Shown: positions 50,175 through 60,369 of the stretch, one piece after another
Numbering within the stretch: position 1 is the stretch's first letter
How the letters are laid out: each line of letters begins with the position of its first letter
Notes under the pieces: model-generated
Seen by the model: the letters and a program-made list of their open reading frames with translations, nothing else
Told to the model about the DNA's origin: nothing
Databases searched by the model: none
Program-made: the position numbers and the translations under genes
Source of the DNA: Lysobacter sp. M2-1
GTDB lineage: Bacteria; Pseudomonadota; Gammaproteobacteria; Xanthomonadales; Xanthomonadaceae
Direction of reading: 5' to 3'
Assembly: GCF_022662495.1 (NCBI RefSeq)
Contig: NZ_JAKPBU010000011.1
Span: 1-64,000 of the forward strand
DNA: 64,000 bases

Positions 50175-50930
50175 TCAGGACCGGGACTTCCTGAATTCAT
50201 CCAGCAGCGCCTGGTCCGACTCGGACAAGACCGCCTCGTCGAGCAGGTCCGGCCGCCGCAGCCAGGTGCGGCCCAGGGCCTGCATCCGCCGCCAGCGGGC
50301 GATCTCGGCGTGGTTCCCCGACAGCAGTACTTCAGGCACCGGGCCCAGGGGGTGTTCCACCGGCCGGGTGTAATGCGGACAGTCCAGCAAGATGGGGCCT
50401 TCCTCACTGCCGGGTCCGAAGCTGTCCTGGAGGGCGGAATCGGCGTCGTTCAGCGCCCCCTCCTGCAGCCGGGCGATCGCGTCGATGACTACCGCCGCGG
50501 CCAGCTCGCCACCGGAGAGCACGTAATCGCCGATCGAAAGCTCCTCGTCGACCTCGGCCTGGATCAGGCGCTCGTCCACCCCCTCGTACCGTCCGCAGAG
50601 CAGGATCACGCGGCTGCGTGTGGCCAGCTCGCGCGCCTTCGCCTGGTCGAAACGTTCGCCCTGGGGGCTGAGATAGATCACCCTGGCCGGTGCGGGATCT
50701 GCCGCGCGCGCGGCGGTGATGGCCGCCTGCAGCGGATCGATCAGCATCACCATGCCCGGGCCGCCGCCGAAGGGACGGTCGTCGACCCGACGGTAGTTGC
50801 CTCCGGCGTAATCGCGCGGGTTCCAGCCATGGATCGACAGCAGTCCGCGCTCGCCCGCCCGCCCGACCACGCCGTGGCCGGCGATCTGGGCGACGAATTC
50901 GGGGAACAGGCTGATCAGGTCGATACGCAT
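50175..50930 (-). CDS. trmD: tRNA (guanine-N1)-methyltransferase
   Basis: 251 residues. A SPOUT-fold enzyme making m1G37 in tRNAs and preventing +1 frameshifts. It has [20 protein letters not shown], the [16 protein letters not shown] block, the SAM trefoil knot ([51 protein letters not shown]), and HYTRP before the C-terminal helical domain. It lies 42 bases after rimM. Confidence 0.97.
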   Translation of the reverse strand: MRIDLISLFPEFVAQIAGHGVVGRAGERGLLSIHGWNPRDYAGGNYRRVDDRPFGGGPGMVMLIDPLQAAITAARAADPAPARVIYLSPQGERFDQAKARELATRSRVILLCGRYEGVDERLIQAEVDEELSIGDYVLSGGELAAAVVIDAIARLQEGALNDADSALQDSFGPGSEEGPILLDCPHYTRPVEHPLGPVPEVLLSGNHAEIARWRRMQALGRTWLRRPDLLDEAVLSESDQALLDEFRKSRS

Positions 50931-50972
50931 CGGAATTCCATCAGCCAGTGTAGGTGCGACTGGTAGGAGCGG

Positions 50973-51500
50973 CTAGAAATCCGCGTCCCAGTCCACCGTG
51001 ATGACGCCGGTTTCGAAATCGACCTGCCGGATCACATCGGGCTGCACAAAGGGCAGCATGCGTTCGCGTTCGCCCTGCACCACCAGCACGTCGTTGGCTC
51101 CGGTGGAGAACAGATGGGATACGGTCCCGAAGTCGACCCCTTCCGCATTCCGCACGCGCAGGCCTTCCAGGTCGACCCAGTAGTACTCGCCTTCCTTGGC
51201 AGCCGGCAGCGTCGAACGCGGCACCCAGACCTCGGTGCCGCGCAGGGCCTCGGCGGCGTCGCGGTCGGCCACGTCCGGCAGCGTGGCGACGATGCCCTTG
51301 GCCGTTTCGCGCCCACGCGCGCCACTGAGTTCACGCTCGCGTCCGTGCGCGTCGCGCAGCGTCCACGGCTGGTAGCGGAGCACGGACGATTTCGGATCGG
51401 TGAAGGATTCGAGCTTCACTTCGCCGCGCACGCCGAACGCGCCGTGGATCCTGCCGATGAGGACGAGCCTGTCACCGGAGGGGCGCGTGGCGGTTTGCAT
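50973..51500 (-). CDS. rimM: Ribosome maturation factor RimM
   Basis: 175 residues from the ATG at 51500 (MQTATRPSGDR). The N-terminal RimM domain (LIGRIHGAFGVRGEVKLESF) and C-terminal PRC-barrel-like domain (EYYWVDLEGLRVRNAEG, then VLVVQGERERMLPFV) assist 30S head assembly by binding S19. An upstream extension of the frame lies inside rpsP and is rejected. It is transcribed after rpsP (37-base gap). Confidence 0.96.
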   Translation of the reverse strand: MQTATRPSGDRLVLIGRIHGAFGVRGEVKLESFTDPKSSVLRYQPWTLRDAHGRERELSGARGRETAKGIVATLPDVADRDAAEALRGTEVWVPRSTLPAAKEGEYYWVDLEGLRVRNAEGVDFGTVSHLFSTGANDVLVVQGERERMLPFVQPDVIRQVDFETGVITVDWDADF

Positions 51501-51537
51501 GCGTCCAGCTGCGGCCGCGCGTCGCGCAGCCGGCGGA

Positions 51538-51795
51538 TCAGGCGGCGGGTGCGGCCTTGGCGGCCTGCTTGTACAGATCGGCAACCTTGTCGGTCATCTG
51601 GGCGCCGTGACCCAGCCAGTGCTGCACGCGCTCGACATTGAGCTCGACGCGCTTTTCCTGGCCCGAAGCCACCGGGTTGTAGAAGCCGACGCGCTCGATG
51701 TTGCGGCCGTCGCGGGCGCTGCGGCTGTCGGTGACGATGATGTGGTAGAACGGACGCTTCTTCGCGCCGCCACGGGTGAGGCGGATCTTGACCAT
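51538..51795 (-). CDS. rpsP: 30S ribosomal protein S16
   Basis: 85 residues from the ATG at 51795: [40 protein letters not shown], then [20 protein letters not shown]. This is normal S16 length and sequence. It is the first gene of the rpsP-rimM-trmD set. The upstream neighbour is a VIT-family gene where other gammaproteobacteria have ffh. Confidence 0.97.
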   Translation of the reverse strand: MVKIRLTRGGAKKRPFYHIIVTDSRSARDGRNIERVGFYNPVASGQEKRVELNVERVQHWLGHGAQMTDKVADLYKQAAKAAPAA

Positions 51796-51911
51796 TGCTG
51801 TTCTCGGTATAGCCCAGCTGCCAGGGTGGCAGGGTAAGCCGGACATTCTAGAGCATTGGCAGGAGCCGCGAAACCCGGTCCCGCATTCGCAAGCGACACC
51901 AGGCTTGCCTG

Positions 51912-52613
51912 TCAGCCGGCGACCACGCCCCCGAACCAGTGCCCCAGGGCCGCGGTGAAGGCCATCGCCAGCGCGCTCCATACGCTCACGCGTAGCGCGC
52001 CGCGCGCGACTGGCGCGCCCCCCACCTTGGCCGCGACGCCACCCAGGATTGCGAGGCAGACCAGCGAAAATCCGGTGACCCACGGGCCGGCATGGTCCCG
52101 CGGCGCCAGCAGGACCACCGTGATGGGAAGCATGGCCCCGAGCGCGAACGCCCCCGCGGAAGCGAGCGCCGCCTGTACAGGCCGGGCACGCAGGGTCTCG
52201 GTGATCCCGAGCTCGTCGCGGGCGTGCGCGGCCAGCGCATCGTGTTCGCTGAGCTGGGTGGCGACCTGGTCGGCCAGCGCCGGGTCGAGCCCGCGCTTGA
52301 CATAAATGGCTGCGAGTTCCTGATGCTCGGCTTCGGCGAAATTCTCGAGTTCGCCTTTTTCCTTGGCCAGGTCCGCCGCTTCAACGTCGGCCTGCGAGCT
52401 CACGGACACGTATTCGCCTGCGGCCATGGACATCGCCCCGCCCACCAGCCCCGCAAGACCGGCCAGCAGCACCTGGTGATGGCCGGCGTTGGCCGCAGCG
52501 ATGCCGACCATCAGGCTCGCGGTCGAGACGATGCCGTCGTTGGCGCCGAGCACGGCGGCGCGCAGCCAGCCGGCGTGTTCGTTGCGATGGCGCTCGGCGT
52601 GCCGGCTGCGCAT
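51912..52613 (-). CDS. VIT/CCC1 family metal transporter
   Basis: 233 residues from the ATG at 52613. Membrane helices carry the VIT1/CCC1 pattern: [20 protein letters not shown] in helix 1, [19 protein letters not shown] in helix 2. A cytoplasmic metal-binding loop rich in Glu/Asp/His follows ([19 protein letters not shown]), then three C-terminal helices. Family members move Fe2+ or Mn2+. It lies between ffh and rpsP in the same direction. Confidence 0.9.
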   Translation of the reverse strand: MRSRHAERHRNEHAGWLRAAVLGANDGIVSTASLMVGIAAANAGHHQVLLAGLAGLVGGAMSMAAGEYVSVSSQADVEAADLAKEKGELENFAEAEHQELAAIYVKRGLDPALADQVATQLSEHDALAAHARDELGITETLRARPVQAALASAGAFALGAMLPITVVLLAPRDHAGPWVTGFSLVCLAILGGVAAKVGGAPVARGALRVSVWSALAMAFTAALGHWFGGVVAG

Positions 52614-52641
52614 CACCCGATCCTGAGTCGAGTCCGCGCGA

Positions 52642-54006
52642 TCACGGGAACGGCCGTCCCCGCCCGCCCATCATTCCGCCCAGGTTGCGCATCATCCCCT
52701 TCATGCCGCCACGGCCCAGCTTGCCCATCATCTTTTCCATCTGCTGGTACTGCTTCATCAGCTTGTTGACGTCGGCAGGCGTCATCCCCGCGCCCTTGGC
52801 GATGCGGGCGCGGCGCGAGCCGTTGAGCAGGGCGGGATTGCGCCGCTCCTTCTTGGTCATCGAGTTGATCAGCGCGATCTGGCGCGGGATCTCCTTGCCG
52901 GTGACCTGGCTCTTCACCGAATCGGGGATCTGGCCCATACCGGGCAGTTTGTCCATCAGTCCGGACAGGCCGCCCATGCTCTGCATCTGTTCCAGCTGCT
53001 CCTTGAGGTCGTTGAGGTCGAAACGCTTGCCCTTCACCACCTTGTCGGCCAGCTTGGCCATCTTGTCCTTGTCGACCTGCTGCTCCACCTGCTCGACCAG
53101 GCTGAGCACGTCGCCCATGTCGAGGATCCGGCCAGCGGCGCGATCGGGATGGAACACGTCCAGGCCGTCGGCCTTTTCCCCGGTACCGACGAACTTGATC
53201 GGCTTGCCGGTGATGTAGCGCACGCTGAGCGCTGCGCCGCCGCGCGCGTCGCCATCGGTCTTGGTCAGGACCACGCCGGTCAGCGGGAGCGCCTCACCGA
53301 ACGCCTTCGCGGTGTTGGCCGCGTCCTGACCGGTCATCGCGTCGACCACGAATAGGGTTTCGACAGGATGGATCGCCGCGTGCAAGGCCTTGATCTCGGC
53401 CATCATCGCCGCGTCCACCGCAAGGCGGCCGGCGGTATCGACGATCAGCACGTCAGCGAAGGACTTGCGCGCATCGTCGATGGCCGCGCGCACGATGGCC
53501 TCCGGCTTCTGCGATGGGTCGGAGGGGAAGAAACCCACGTCCACCTGTTGCGCCAGCGTTTTCAGCTGCTCGATGGCGGCAGGACGGTAGACGTCGGCCG
53601 ATACCACCATCACCTTCTTCTTGCGCTTCTCCTTCAGGTGCTTGGCGAGCTTGCCGACCGTGGTGGTCTTGCCCGCACCCTGCAGGCCGGCCATCAGGAT
53701 CACCGCCGGAGCCGGGACGTTGAGGTTGAGTTCGCTGGCGGAGGCGCCCATCACGGTGGCCAGCTCGTCGCGAACGACCTTGATCAGCGCCTGGCCCGGG
53801 GTGAGCGATTTCAGGACTTCCTGTCCGACCGCGCGCACCTTGACCCGTTCGACCAGCGCCTGCACGACCGGCAGGGCCACGTCGGCTTCGAGCAGCGCGA
53901 TGCGCACCTCGCGGGTGGCCTCACGGATGTTCTCCTCGGTCAGACGGCCGCGTCCGCGCAGGCGGTTGAGGGTGCCCGAGAGGCGCTGGGTAAGGGATTC
54001 GAACAT
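52642..54006 (-). CDS. ffh: Signal recognition particle protein Ffh
   Basis: 454 residues from the ATG at 54006 (MFESLTQRLSGTLNRLRG). The N domain is followed by the GTPase with G1 GLQGAGKT (107-114), DVYRPAAIEQL, VDTAGRLAVD and LTKTDGDARGGAAL. The M domain is methionine-rich at its end (MEKMMGKLGRGGMKGMMRNL). With 4.5S RNA it delivers membrane proteins to FtsY; no 4.5S RNA gene is seen here. Divergent from the CcsA-like gene, as ffh and ypjD are in E. coli. Confidence 0.97.
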   Translation of the reverse strand: MFESLTQRLSGTLNRLRGRGRLTEENIREATREVRIALLEADVALPVVQALVERVKVRAVGQEVLKSLTPGQALIKVVRDELATVMGASASELNLNVPAPAVILMAGLQGAGKTTTVGKLAKHLKEKRKKKVMVVSADVYRPAAIEQLKTLAQQVDVGFFPSDPSQKPEAIVRAAIDDARKSFADVLIVDTAGRLAVDAAMMAEIKALHAAIHPVETLFVVDAMTGQDAANTAKAFGEALPLTGVVLTKTDGDARGGAALSVRYITGKPIKFVGTGEKADGLDVFHPDRAAGRILDMGDVLSLVEQVEQQVDKDKMAKLADKVVKGKRFDLNDLKEQLEQMQSMGGLSGLMDKLPGMGQIPDSVKSQVTGKEIPRQIALINSMTKKERRNPALLNGSRRARIAKGAGMTPADVNKLMKQYQQMEKMMGKLGRGGMKGMMRNLGGMMGGRGRPFP

Positions 54007-54182
54007 GCCGAGGGCCTTGCAGATGCGGAAGGAACTGGCGCGAATTATAGGTCCCGCCTGCGTCGACGCTCGCCCTGCGCAGCCCGGCACAGCGAGGTCT
54101 CGGGATATTCGCGCGAAGGATGATGACCGTCCCGCGGCAGTATCAGCCACGCCCGGTGGCCCATTCGTGCCAAACTCCTCCG

Positions 54183-54974
54183 ATGACAATCGTTCTCATC
54201 GCCGTCTTCGCCTACCTGTCGGCCACCGCCCTGCTGGTGCGGGCCGTGTCGAGGGATGACGATCAGTCGATGTCGGCACTCTGGTTATGGCCGGCCATCG
54301 CCGCCGTTGCAGCGCATGGCGGCTATCACCTACTCGCCTGGCGGGCCGCGGGCGGAGCGGACATGCACTTCTTCGCCGCACTGTCGCTGGTGGGCCTGGG
54401 CATGGCCACGCTCACCGCGTTGTTCGGAGCAACCGGCCGCATGCGCGCGCTAGGTGTGGTGGTCTTTCCGCTCGCGGCGATCATGCTGGCCGGTTATGCC
54501 ATGGTCGGGCACAAGCCGCCCGAGCCGCATGACTGGCGGCTGCAACTGCACGCCTGGTGCGCGCTGTTGGCCTATTCAACCCTGGCGATCGCGGCGCTGC
54601 TGGCGCTGATGCTGTGGCTGCAGGAACGCGCGCTGCGCCGGCGCAAGTTCCATGGCTGGCTGCGCGCCCTGCCGCCGCTCACCGAACTCGAATCGCTGCT
54701 GTTCCGCAGCATCACCGTCGGTTTCGTCCTGCTCAGCGCAACCCTGCTCACCGGCGTGTTGTTCGTGGAGGATCTGTTCGCACAGCATCTGGTGCACAAG
54801 ACCGTCCTCAGCGTGCTGTCATGGCTGGCCTTCGGCGCGCTGCTGGTCGGCCGCAGACGCTATGGCTGGCGTGGTGCGATTGCGGTGCGCTGGACGCTCG
54901 TGGCCATGGCCCTGCTGGGCCTGGCGTTTTTCGGCAGTCAGTTCGCTCTGGAGCTGGTTCTGCAACGGGGCTGA
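54183..54974 (+). CDS. CcsA/YpjD-like inner-membrane protein
   Basis: 263 residues from the ATG at 54183. About eight hydrophobic segments are present. It has the cytochrome-c-assembly-type region with conserved histidines (WRLQLHAWCALLAYSTLAIA and DLFAQHLVHKTVLSVLSW). The YpjD/CorE subgroup sits next to ffh in many gammaproteobacteria, and its role there is not settled (magnesium/cobalt-related or heme-handling). No other ccm genes are adjacent. Confidence 0.83.
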   Translation: MTIVLIAVFAYLSATALLVRAVSRDDDQSMSALWLWPAIAAVAAHGGYHLLAWRAAGGADMHFFAALSLVGLGMATLTALFGATGRMRALGVVVFPLAAIMLAGYAMVGHKPPEPHDWRLQLHAWCALLAYSTLAIAALLALMLWLQERALRRRKFHGWLRALPPLTELESLLFRSITVGFVLLSATLLTGVLFVEDLFAQHLVHKTVLSVLSWLAFGALLVGRRRYGWRGAIAVRWTLVAMALLGLAFFGSQFALELVLQRG

Positions 54975-55036
54975 GGTCGCCGCGTTCCCGGCGAGTCGGC
55001 GCTGCGGCCGATGCGCATTGAACCCCAAGCCAGCCC

Positions 55037-56428
55037 TCAACCGGCGGCCTCGAGCGCGTCGCCGAGGCGCTCGACCGGCACCACCTGCATCCCCTTGTAG
55101 CTGCCCGCCTTCGGCGCATTGGCCTTGGCCACGATCGCGCGCTTGAACCCGTGGGTGGCGGCTTCCTTGAGCCGCTCCTCGCCGTTGGGGACCGGGCGGA
55201 TTTCCCCGGACAACCCGACCTCACCGAAAGCGATGGTCTTGTCCGCGAGCGGTCGGTCGCGCAGCGAAGACAGCACAGCCAGCAGTACGGGCAGATCGGC
55301 CGCGGTTTCCTGCACCCGGATCCCGCCGACCACGTTGACGAACACATCCTGGTCGCCGACCCCGACGCCGCCATGCCTGTGCAGTACCGCCAGCAGCATC
55401 GCCATGCGGTTGCCTTCCAGGCCGACCGCGACGCGGCGCGGATTGGACAGCGGCGATGCATCCACCAGCGCCTGCACTTCCACCAACAGCGGCCGCGTGC
55501 CTTCGCGCGTGACCATGACGCAGCTGCCTGGCTGCTGGATGCTGCCTCCGGACAGGAAGATCGCCGAGGGGTTGGGAACTTCCTTGAGCCCCTTGTCGCC
55601 CATCGCGAACACGCCCAGCTCGTTGACCGCGCCGAAGCGGTTCTTGAAGGCCCGCAGGACGCGAAAACGCGAACCAGAATCGCCTTCGAAGTACAGCACC
55701 GCATCGACCATGTGTTCGAGCACGCGCGGGCCGGCGATGCCTCCCTCCTTGGTCACATGGCCGACCAGGAACACGGCAGCGCCGGTTTCCTTGGCGTAGC
55801 GCACGAGCCGGGCGGCGGATTCGCGCACCTGGCTGACCGACCCGGGTGCGGCGGTGAGCTGGTCGGTCCACAGGGTCTGGACCGAATCGGCCACGATCAG
55901 CCGCGGCCGCAATGCGACTGCCTGCTCGAGGATGCGTTCCACACCGGTTTCGGCCAGTGCATTCAATCCGTCGAGCGGCAGACCCAGTCGTGCAGCGCGA
56001 CCGGCGACCTGCGCGAGCGATTCCTCGCCGGTCACATACAGGCTGCTCAGTGCCGGACCCGAGGAGGCCGACGACATCTGCGCCAGTGCCTGCAGCAGCA
56101 AGGTGGACTTGCCGATGCCCGGATCGCCGCCGACCAGGACCACCGCCCCCTCGACCAGGCCGCCGCCGAGCACACGATCGAACTCGCCGATCCCCGTGGA
56201 TACGCGCGCGTCCTCGCTGTGCTGCACGTCCTTGAGCGCGGTAACCCGCGGCGGATCGACCTTGCCGGCCCAGCCGCCGCGCCGGGCAGGCCCGCCGCCG
56301 TTGGCGACCGATTCCACGACGAATTCGACCAGCGTGTTCCATGCCCCGCATTCGGCGCATTGGCCCTGCCATTTGGTGGATCCCGCTCCGCATTCGCTGC
56401 AGACGTAGCTGGTCCTGCTCTTGGCCAT
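55037..56428 (-). CDS. radA: DNA repair protein RadA
   Basis: 463 residues from the ATG at 56428 (MAKSRTSYVCSECG). A C4 zinc finger (Cys10, 13, 24, 27) is followed by a RecA-like ATPase with Walker A GGDPGIGKSTL and the RadA motif KNRFGAVNELGVF. A Lon-like C-terminal domain (VGLEGNRMAMLLAVLHRHGG, then GLSGEIRPVPNGEERLKEA) completes it. It drives branch migration in recombinational repair. Divergent from the GMC gene. Confidence 0.97.
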   Translation of the reverse strand: MAKSRTSYVCSECGAGSTKWQGQCAECGAWNTLVEFVVESVANGGGPARRGGWAGKVDPPRVTALKDVQHSEDARVSTGIGEFDRVLGGGLVEGAVVLVGGDPGIGKSTLLLQALAQMSSASSGPALSSLYVTGEESLAQVAGRAARLGLPLDGLNALAETGVERILEQAVALRPRLIVADSVQTLWTDQLTAAPGSVSQVRESAARLVRYAKETGAAVFLVGHVTKEGGIAGPRVLEHMVDAVLYFEGDSGSRFRVLRAFKNRFGAVNELGVFAMGDKGLKEVPNPSAIFLSGGSIQQPGSCVMVTREGTRPLLVEVQALVDASPLSNPRRVAVGLEGNRMAMLLAVLHRHGGVGVGDQDVFVNVVGGIRVQETAADLPVLLAVLSSLRDRPLADKTIAFGEVGLSGEIRPVPNGEERLKEAATHGFKRAIVAKANAPKAGSYKGMQVVPVERLGDALEAAG

Positions 56429-56500
56429 TGCGTTTGCAGTTCGCTTCTTTGGGGAGCCCACCTTACCGGGTCGGTGTCGCGCGACGCGAGACCGGGACGC

Positions 56501-58249
56501 ATGACCGGTAAGCCCGCTCGCATGCGTTCAACTGAATCGTGCCGGTCGATGCACGCCAGCGGACCACGGAGCCAGACGTTGATCGAGGACTTTGGGACTG
56601 GAACAGGCACGTTCCACTGCGAGACCGACCTGTGCATCGTGGGCGCAGGCGCCGCCGGCATCACCATCGCAAACGCGTTTGCAGGCACCCGCCATCGGAT
56701 ATTGCTGCTCGAAAGCGGAGGCCTGACCTGCGAAGACGAATCGCAGCGCCTGCTGGAGGGTTCATCGGTGGGAGAGCCTGGCCTCCACCCTGCGCATAGC
56801 CGGCTGCGCGCTTACGGCGGCAGTTGCCGACTATGGGGCGGTGGCTGCCTGCCCCTGACCCCCGACGACTTCCAGCCGCGGGACTGGGTTCCCTACAGCG
56901 GCTGGCCGATCGGTTACCACGATCTTGAACCCTACTATCGACGTGCGCTGTCTGTATGCGGCCTGCATCGCCACAGGATCAGCAACGGCTCGTTCAATAC
57001 CCGCGCCAGCAGTTTCCCGCATTCGCACGCATCCATGGACCTCGCGAACCGTGTGTTCGTCCAGAGCCCCGTGGAGTTCGGCGGCGCGACCGTGGCGCCG
57101 CTCGCGAACGCCGCCAACGTGCGCGTGCTGCTGCATGCCAACCTGATCGAATTGCACCCGGTGCCGAGTGCGGAATACGTGGTCGAGGCCAGCATCGGGT
57201 CGCTGGGCGGACGGCGCGGCACGGTCCGGGCCCGCCATTACGTCCTGGCCGCCGGCGGAATCGAGAACGCCCGGCTGCTGCTGCTTTCCGATTCAGTGGC
57301 CCGCGACGGACTGGGCAACCGGCACGACATGGTCGGCCGCTACTTCCAGGATCATCCGCGCTGCCGCCTTGGGATGCTTGCCGAAGGGCGGCTGGACCGG
57401 GTGATGCGACCTTTCGACAAAGCCACTCGCGGCGAGTACGCCGAACCGTGCCTCTCCAACGAGGCCCAACGCCGCCACCAGGTGCTCGCGTCGCGGATTC
57501 GGCCCTTTGCGGTCCATGCCGCTCCCTCCCCTGGCGTGCAGGCCTTGCGCGAACTCCGCGCGCGATTGCGTGGCAGGCCAGCGGAGGGCGCGATCGACAG
57601 CCGGATCGAACGCGAGGTTGCCGCGGTGCTGGACCGCGGACTACCGCTGCCGCTGCCGCAGCCAGACCACGAAGCCGTGCAGCCGGTGCGGGCTGCGCTG
57701 CATCTCGCGCGTCATGCCGGAGACGTGGGCAGGATGGTTCTGCGCAAATGTCGCGGGTATTCCCATCTGCGCCGGGAGCGGGTGGAGGTGATGGGCTTCT
57801 TCGAACAGGCCCCCAACCCGGACAGCCGGATCAGCCTGGAAGATCGCCGCGACGCCCTGGGGCAGCGCAGGGTCCGCGTGGACTGGAGATTGACCGACCT
57901 GGACCGGGCGACGCACCGGGTCGCGGCAAGACTGTTCGGCGCCGAACTCGCCCGCGTCCACGCGGCGAGGTTCGTACCGGAACCATGGGTGGAAGATCCG
58001 GCGGACGCGCCCGTTCTGCACGGCACGGCGCATCACCTCGGCACCACTCGCATGTCGGCCAATCCGCACGATGGTGTCGTCAACCGCCATTGTCGGGTCC
58101 ATGGCATCGACAATCTTTACGTGGCAGGCAGTTCGGTCTTCCCGACCGGTGGCTGGGCCTATCCCACCTTCACCATCATTGCGCTCAGCCTGCGCCTTGC
58201 CGACCATCTGCGCAGCCGGCTGGACACGTTCGCACCGTTGATGGGTTGA
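56501..58249 (+). CDS. GMC-type FAD oxidoreductase
   Basis: 582 residues from the ATG at 56501; later ATGs at 56522 and 56549 are possible because no clear ribosome site is seen. The FAD-binding Rossmann motif is LCIVGAGAAGITIANAFAG with LLLESGG. Further blocks are YGGSCRLWGGGCLPL, VLAAGGIENARLLL, and the GMC C-terminal active-site region HHLGTTRMSANPHDG, then VFPTGGWAYPTFTIIALSL. No signal peptide is seen. Substrate unknown; sugar, alcohol or steroid-like compounds are typical. It stands alone between radA and a small unknown gene. Confidence 0.88.
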   Translation: MTGKPARMRSTESCRSMHASGPRSQTLIEDFGTGTGTFHCETDLCIVGAGAAGITIANAFAGTRHRILLLESGGLTCEDESQRLLEGSSVGEPGLHPAHSRLRAYGGSCRLWGGGCLPLTPDDFQPRDWVPYSGWPIGYHDLEPYYRRALSVCGLHRHRISNGSFNTRASSFPHSHASMDLANRVFVQSPVEFGGATVAPLANAANVRVLLHANLIELHPVPSAEYVVEASIGSLGGRRGTVRARHYVLAAGGIENARLLLLSDSVARDGLGNRHDMVGRYFQDHPRCRLGMLAEGRLDRVMRPFDKATRGEYAEPCLSNEAQRRHQVLASRIRPFAVHAAPSPGVQALRELRARLRGRPAEGAIDSRIEREVAAVLDRGLPLPLPQPDHEAVQPVRAALHLARHAGDVGRMVLRKCRGYSHLRRERVEVMGFFEQAPNPDSRISLEDRRDALGQRRVRVDWRLTDLDRATHRVAARLFGAELARVHAARFVPEPWVEDPADAPVLHGTAHHLGTTRMSANPHDGVVNRHCRVHGIDNLYVAGSSVFPTGGWAYPTFTIIALSLRLADHLRSRLDTFAPLMG

Positions 58250-58342
58250 TCCGCAAGCGCGATCGCGCGCCGAACGATCGCCAGGCAAGTCCGGTTACCG
58301 GTTCGGTGACGACCCCTGGGCCGCGGATCTGGCTAACCAGCC

Positions 58343-58600
58343 TCAGGCGGTGAGGTCACTGCCTTCGCGCTTCTGCAGGATCTTCTCAGCCTGGGCATCG
58401 GCGGCGACGCGATGCTGCAGCGACTTGCACATCTCGATCCCGGCGGCGGTGAGCTGCATGCCGCCCTCGACATCCATCGCCAGCGCGCTTTCGTACAGCC
58501 GCTGCCGGATCGGCGCATCGGACACGGTCAACTCGGCACCCTGGTCGATGCGCTTGAGAACTTCGAGGAGGGCGAGGTCCTCGAGCGGGATAGGATCCAT
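58343..58600 (-). CDS. Small protein of unknown function
   Basis: 85 residues. It has a charged N-terminal helix (EDLALLEVLKRIDQGAELTV) and a C-terminal half (GGMQLTAAGIEMCKSLQHRV) resembling the last helix of a winged-helix fold. No family is recognised. It lies 20 bases downstream of the tRNA-Thr 3' end on the same strand. Codon use fits neighbouring genes. Confidence 0.65.
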   Translation of the reverse strand: MDPIPLEDLALLEVLKRIDQGAELTVSDAPIRQRLYESALAMDVEGGMQLTAAGIEMCKSLQHRVAADAQAEKILQKREGSDLTA

Positions 58601-58620
58601 GCGGTGACCTTCGCGAAAAA

Positions 58621-58696
58621 TGGTGCCGGAAACAGGAGTCGAACCTGCGACCTACGCATTACGAATGCGCCGCTCTACCAACTGAGCTATTCCGGC
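58621..58696 (-). tRNA. tRNA-Thr (anticodon CGT)
   Basis: The acceptor GCCGGAA (5' end at 58696) pairs with TTCCGGC, and CCA is encoded at 58621-58623. The anticodon stem GCGCA/TGCGT has loop TTCGTAA, giving CGT. The T arm is GGTTCGACTCC. It is located between ispH and a small unknown gene. Confidence 0.95.
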
Positions 58697-58750
58697 GAGG
58701 GGCGCATTCTAGCCGGGAAAGCGCGGCCCACCAAACCCGCCCTGAGGCGT

Positions 58751-59710
58751 TCAGACAAGCTGGATCCGGAGCTCCCTGGGCAGGGCGAAGACCATGTCCT
58801 CGCGCTGGCCTTCGAGCTCGCGCACCGCGTGCGCGCCCAGTTCGTGCAGTCGTTCGAGCACGCCATGCACCAGCACGTCCGGGGCCGAGGCGCCCGCGGT
58901 CACGCCGATATGGCGCCGCCCCTGGAGCCAGCGCGGATCGATTTCGGCTGCACCATCGATGAGGTGGGCTTCCACCCCTTCGCGTTCGGCCAGCTCACGC
59001 AGACGGTTGGAATTGGAACTGTTGGGCGAGCCGACCACCAGCACCAGGTCGCATTCCCTGCTCAGTTCACGCACCGCGTCCTGCCGGTTCTGGGTGGCGT
59101 AGCAGATGTCGTCGTTGCGCGGGCCCTGGATTGCCGGAAAGCGGGCCTTGAGCGCCGCGATGATCTCGCGAGTGTCGTCGACCGAAAGCGTGGTCTGGGT
59201 TGTATACGCCATGTTGTCGGGCTGGCCGGGCGCGAGCGTGGCCACATCGTCCATGTCTTCGACGAGGTAGATCTTCCCGGGCGAATCCTGGCCGTCGCCA
59301 TCGGCCTGCCACTGGCCCATGGTGCCTTCCACTTCCGGATGGCCGGCGTGGCCGATCAGCACCATGTCCCGCCCCGCGCGGCATTGGCGCGCGACCTCCA
59401 GGTGGACCTTGGTCACCAACGGGCAGGTGGCGTCGAAGACCTTCAGCTTGCGCTGCGCCGCTTCGGCCCGCACCGCCTGCGAGACGCCGTGCGCGCTGAA
59501 GATGACCGTGGCGCCGTCCGGAACCTCGTCGAGCTCGTCGACGAACACCGCGCCGCGGTGCTTGAGTTCGGCCACCACGAAGCGGTTGTGCACCACTTCG
59601 TGGCGTACGTAGATCGGCGCGCCGAGCAGATCGATGGCGCGCTTGACGATCTCGATCGCGCGATCGACGCCGGCACAGAAGCCGCGGGGGTTGGCGAGGA
59701 CGATGTCCAT
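58751..59710 (-). CDS. ispH: 4-hydroxy-3-methylbut-2-enyl diphosphate reductase
   Basis: 319 residues. The last enzyme of the MEP isoprenoid pathway, with a [4Fe-4S] cluster. The three cluster cysteines are in [12 protein letters not shown] (Cys12), [11 protein letters not shown] and [10 protein letters not shown]. Active-site blocks include [25 protein letters not shown] and [20 protein letters not shown]. It follows lspA; the fkpB gene usually found between them in enterobacteria is absent. Confidence 0.97.
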   Translation of the reverse strand: MDIVLANPRGFCAGVDRAIEIVKRAIDLLGAPIYVRHEVVHNRFVVAELKHRGAVFVDELDEVPDGATVIFSAHGVSQAVRAEAAQRKLKVFDATCPLVTKVHLEVARQCRAGRDMVLIGHAGHPEVEGTMGQWQADGDGQDSPGKIYLVEDMDDVATLAPGQPDNMAYTTQTTLSVDDTREIIAALKARFPAIQGPRNDDICYATQNRQDAVRELSRECDLVLVVGSPNSSNSNRLRELAEREGVEAHLIDGAAEIDPRWLQGRRHIGVTAGASAPDVLVHGVLERLHELGAHAVRELEGQREDMVFALPRELRIQLV

Positions 59711-59784
59711 GGCGGAATTTTACGCCCCGGGCCGCCGATCGGGCCGCGACCGGGAGGAAATGATGCCCAGGATGCTGCCTGCGT

Positions 59785-60282
59785 TCATCGCTTTGCGCCC
59801 TTCTTGCCGTCGAACAGGCCGAACAAGGCGATCCCGACCGCCCCGGCCACGATCGCCGAATCGGCGAGGTTGAACGCCGGCCAGTAATGGTCCCGCCAGT
59901 ACCACTGGATGAAGTCGATCACGTGTCCATGCTGCAATCGGTCGATCACGTTGCCGACGGCCCCGCCGATCACCAGCGCGAACGGCAGCGCCGTCTTCCA
60001 GTCCGCGCGTGGAGTGCGCGACAGCCAGAACGCCAGCAGGCCGCTGATGACGAAGGCGAGCCCGGTGAAGAACCAGGTCTGCCAGCCGCCGGCATCGGCC
60101 AGGAAACTGAACGCGGCGCCCGTGTTGTAGGTGCGATACCAGTTCCAGAACCCGTCGATCACCGGGATCGCGGTGTACTCCGGCAGTGAGGACAGCACCC
60201 ACTGCTTGGTCAGCTGGTCGAGTGCGATCACGGCGATGGACGCGAGCAGCCAGATCAGGGCGTTGGGTTTCGGGTTGGGCAT
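59785..60282 (-). CDS. lspA: Lipoprotein signal peptidase
   Basis: 165 residues from the ATG at 60282 ([11 protein letters not shown]). Four transmembrane helices. The aspartyl protease dyad is in [19 protein letters not shown] and [15 protein letters not shown]. It cleaves prolipoproteins such as those predicted here (BamC-like, VirB7, X-Tfi). It lies 87 bases after ileS and 74 before ispH. Confidence 0.97.
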   Translation of the reverse strand: MPNPKPNALIWLLASIAVIALDQLTKQWVLSSLPEYTAIPVIDGFWNWYRTYNTGAAFSFLADAGGWQTWFFTGLAFVISGLLAFWLSRTPRADWKTALPFALVIGGAVGNVIDRLQHGHVIDFIQWYWRDHYWPAFNLADSAIVAGAVGIALFGLFDGKKGAKR

Positions 60283-60369
60283 GGATCGCTCGTTTGGGTG
60301 CCGTTCGCGCGGCATTGTTTCTGGAAGCTGAGGAAGCCGGACCGGTTCGGCCCAGTTCGGCTCGGAACG

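Noticed and set aside
50959-50984. Possible half copy of the REP-like arm (GGAGCGGCT) at the rimM stop
   Set aside because: Only about 9 matching bases and no second arm; too short to call.
55151-56500. 450-codon N-terminal extension of the GMC oxidoreductase
   Set aside because: It is antisense of radA; the FAD-binding motif starts shortly after the ATG at 56501.
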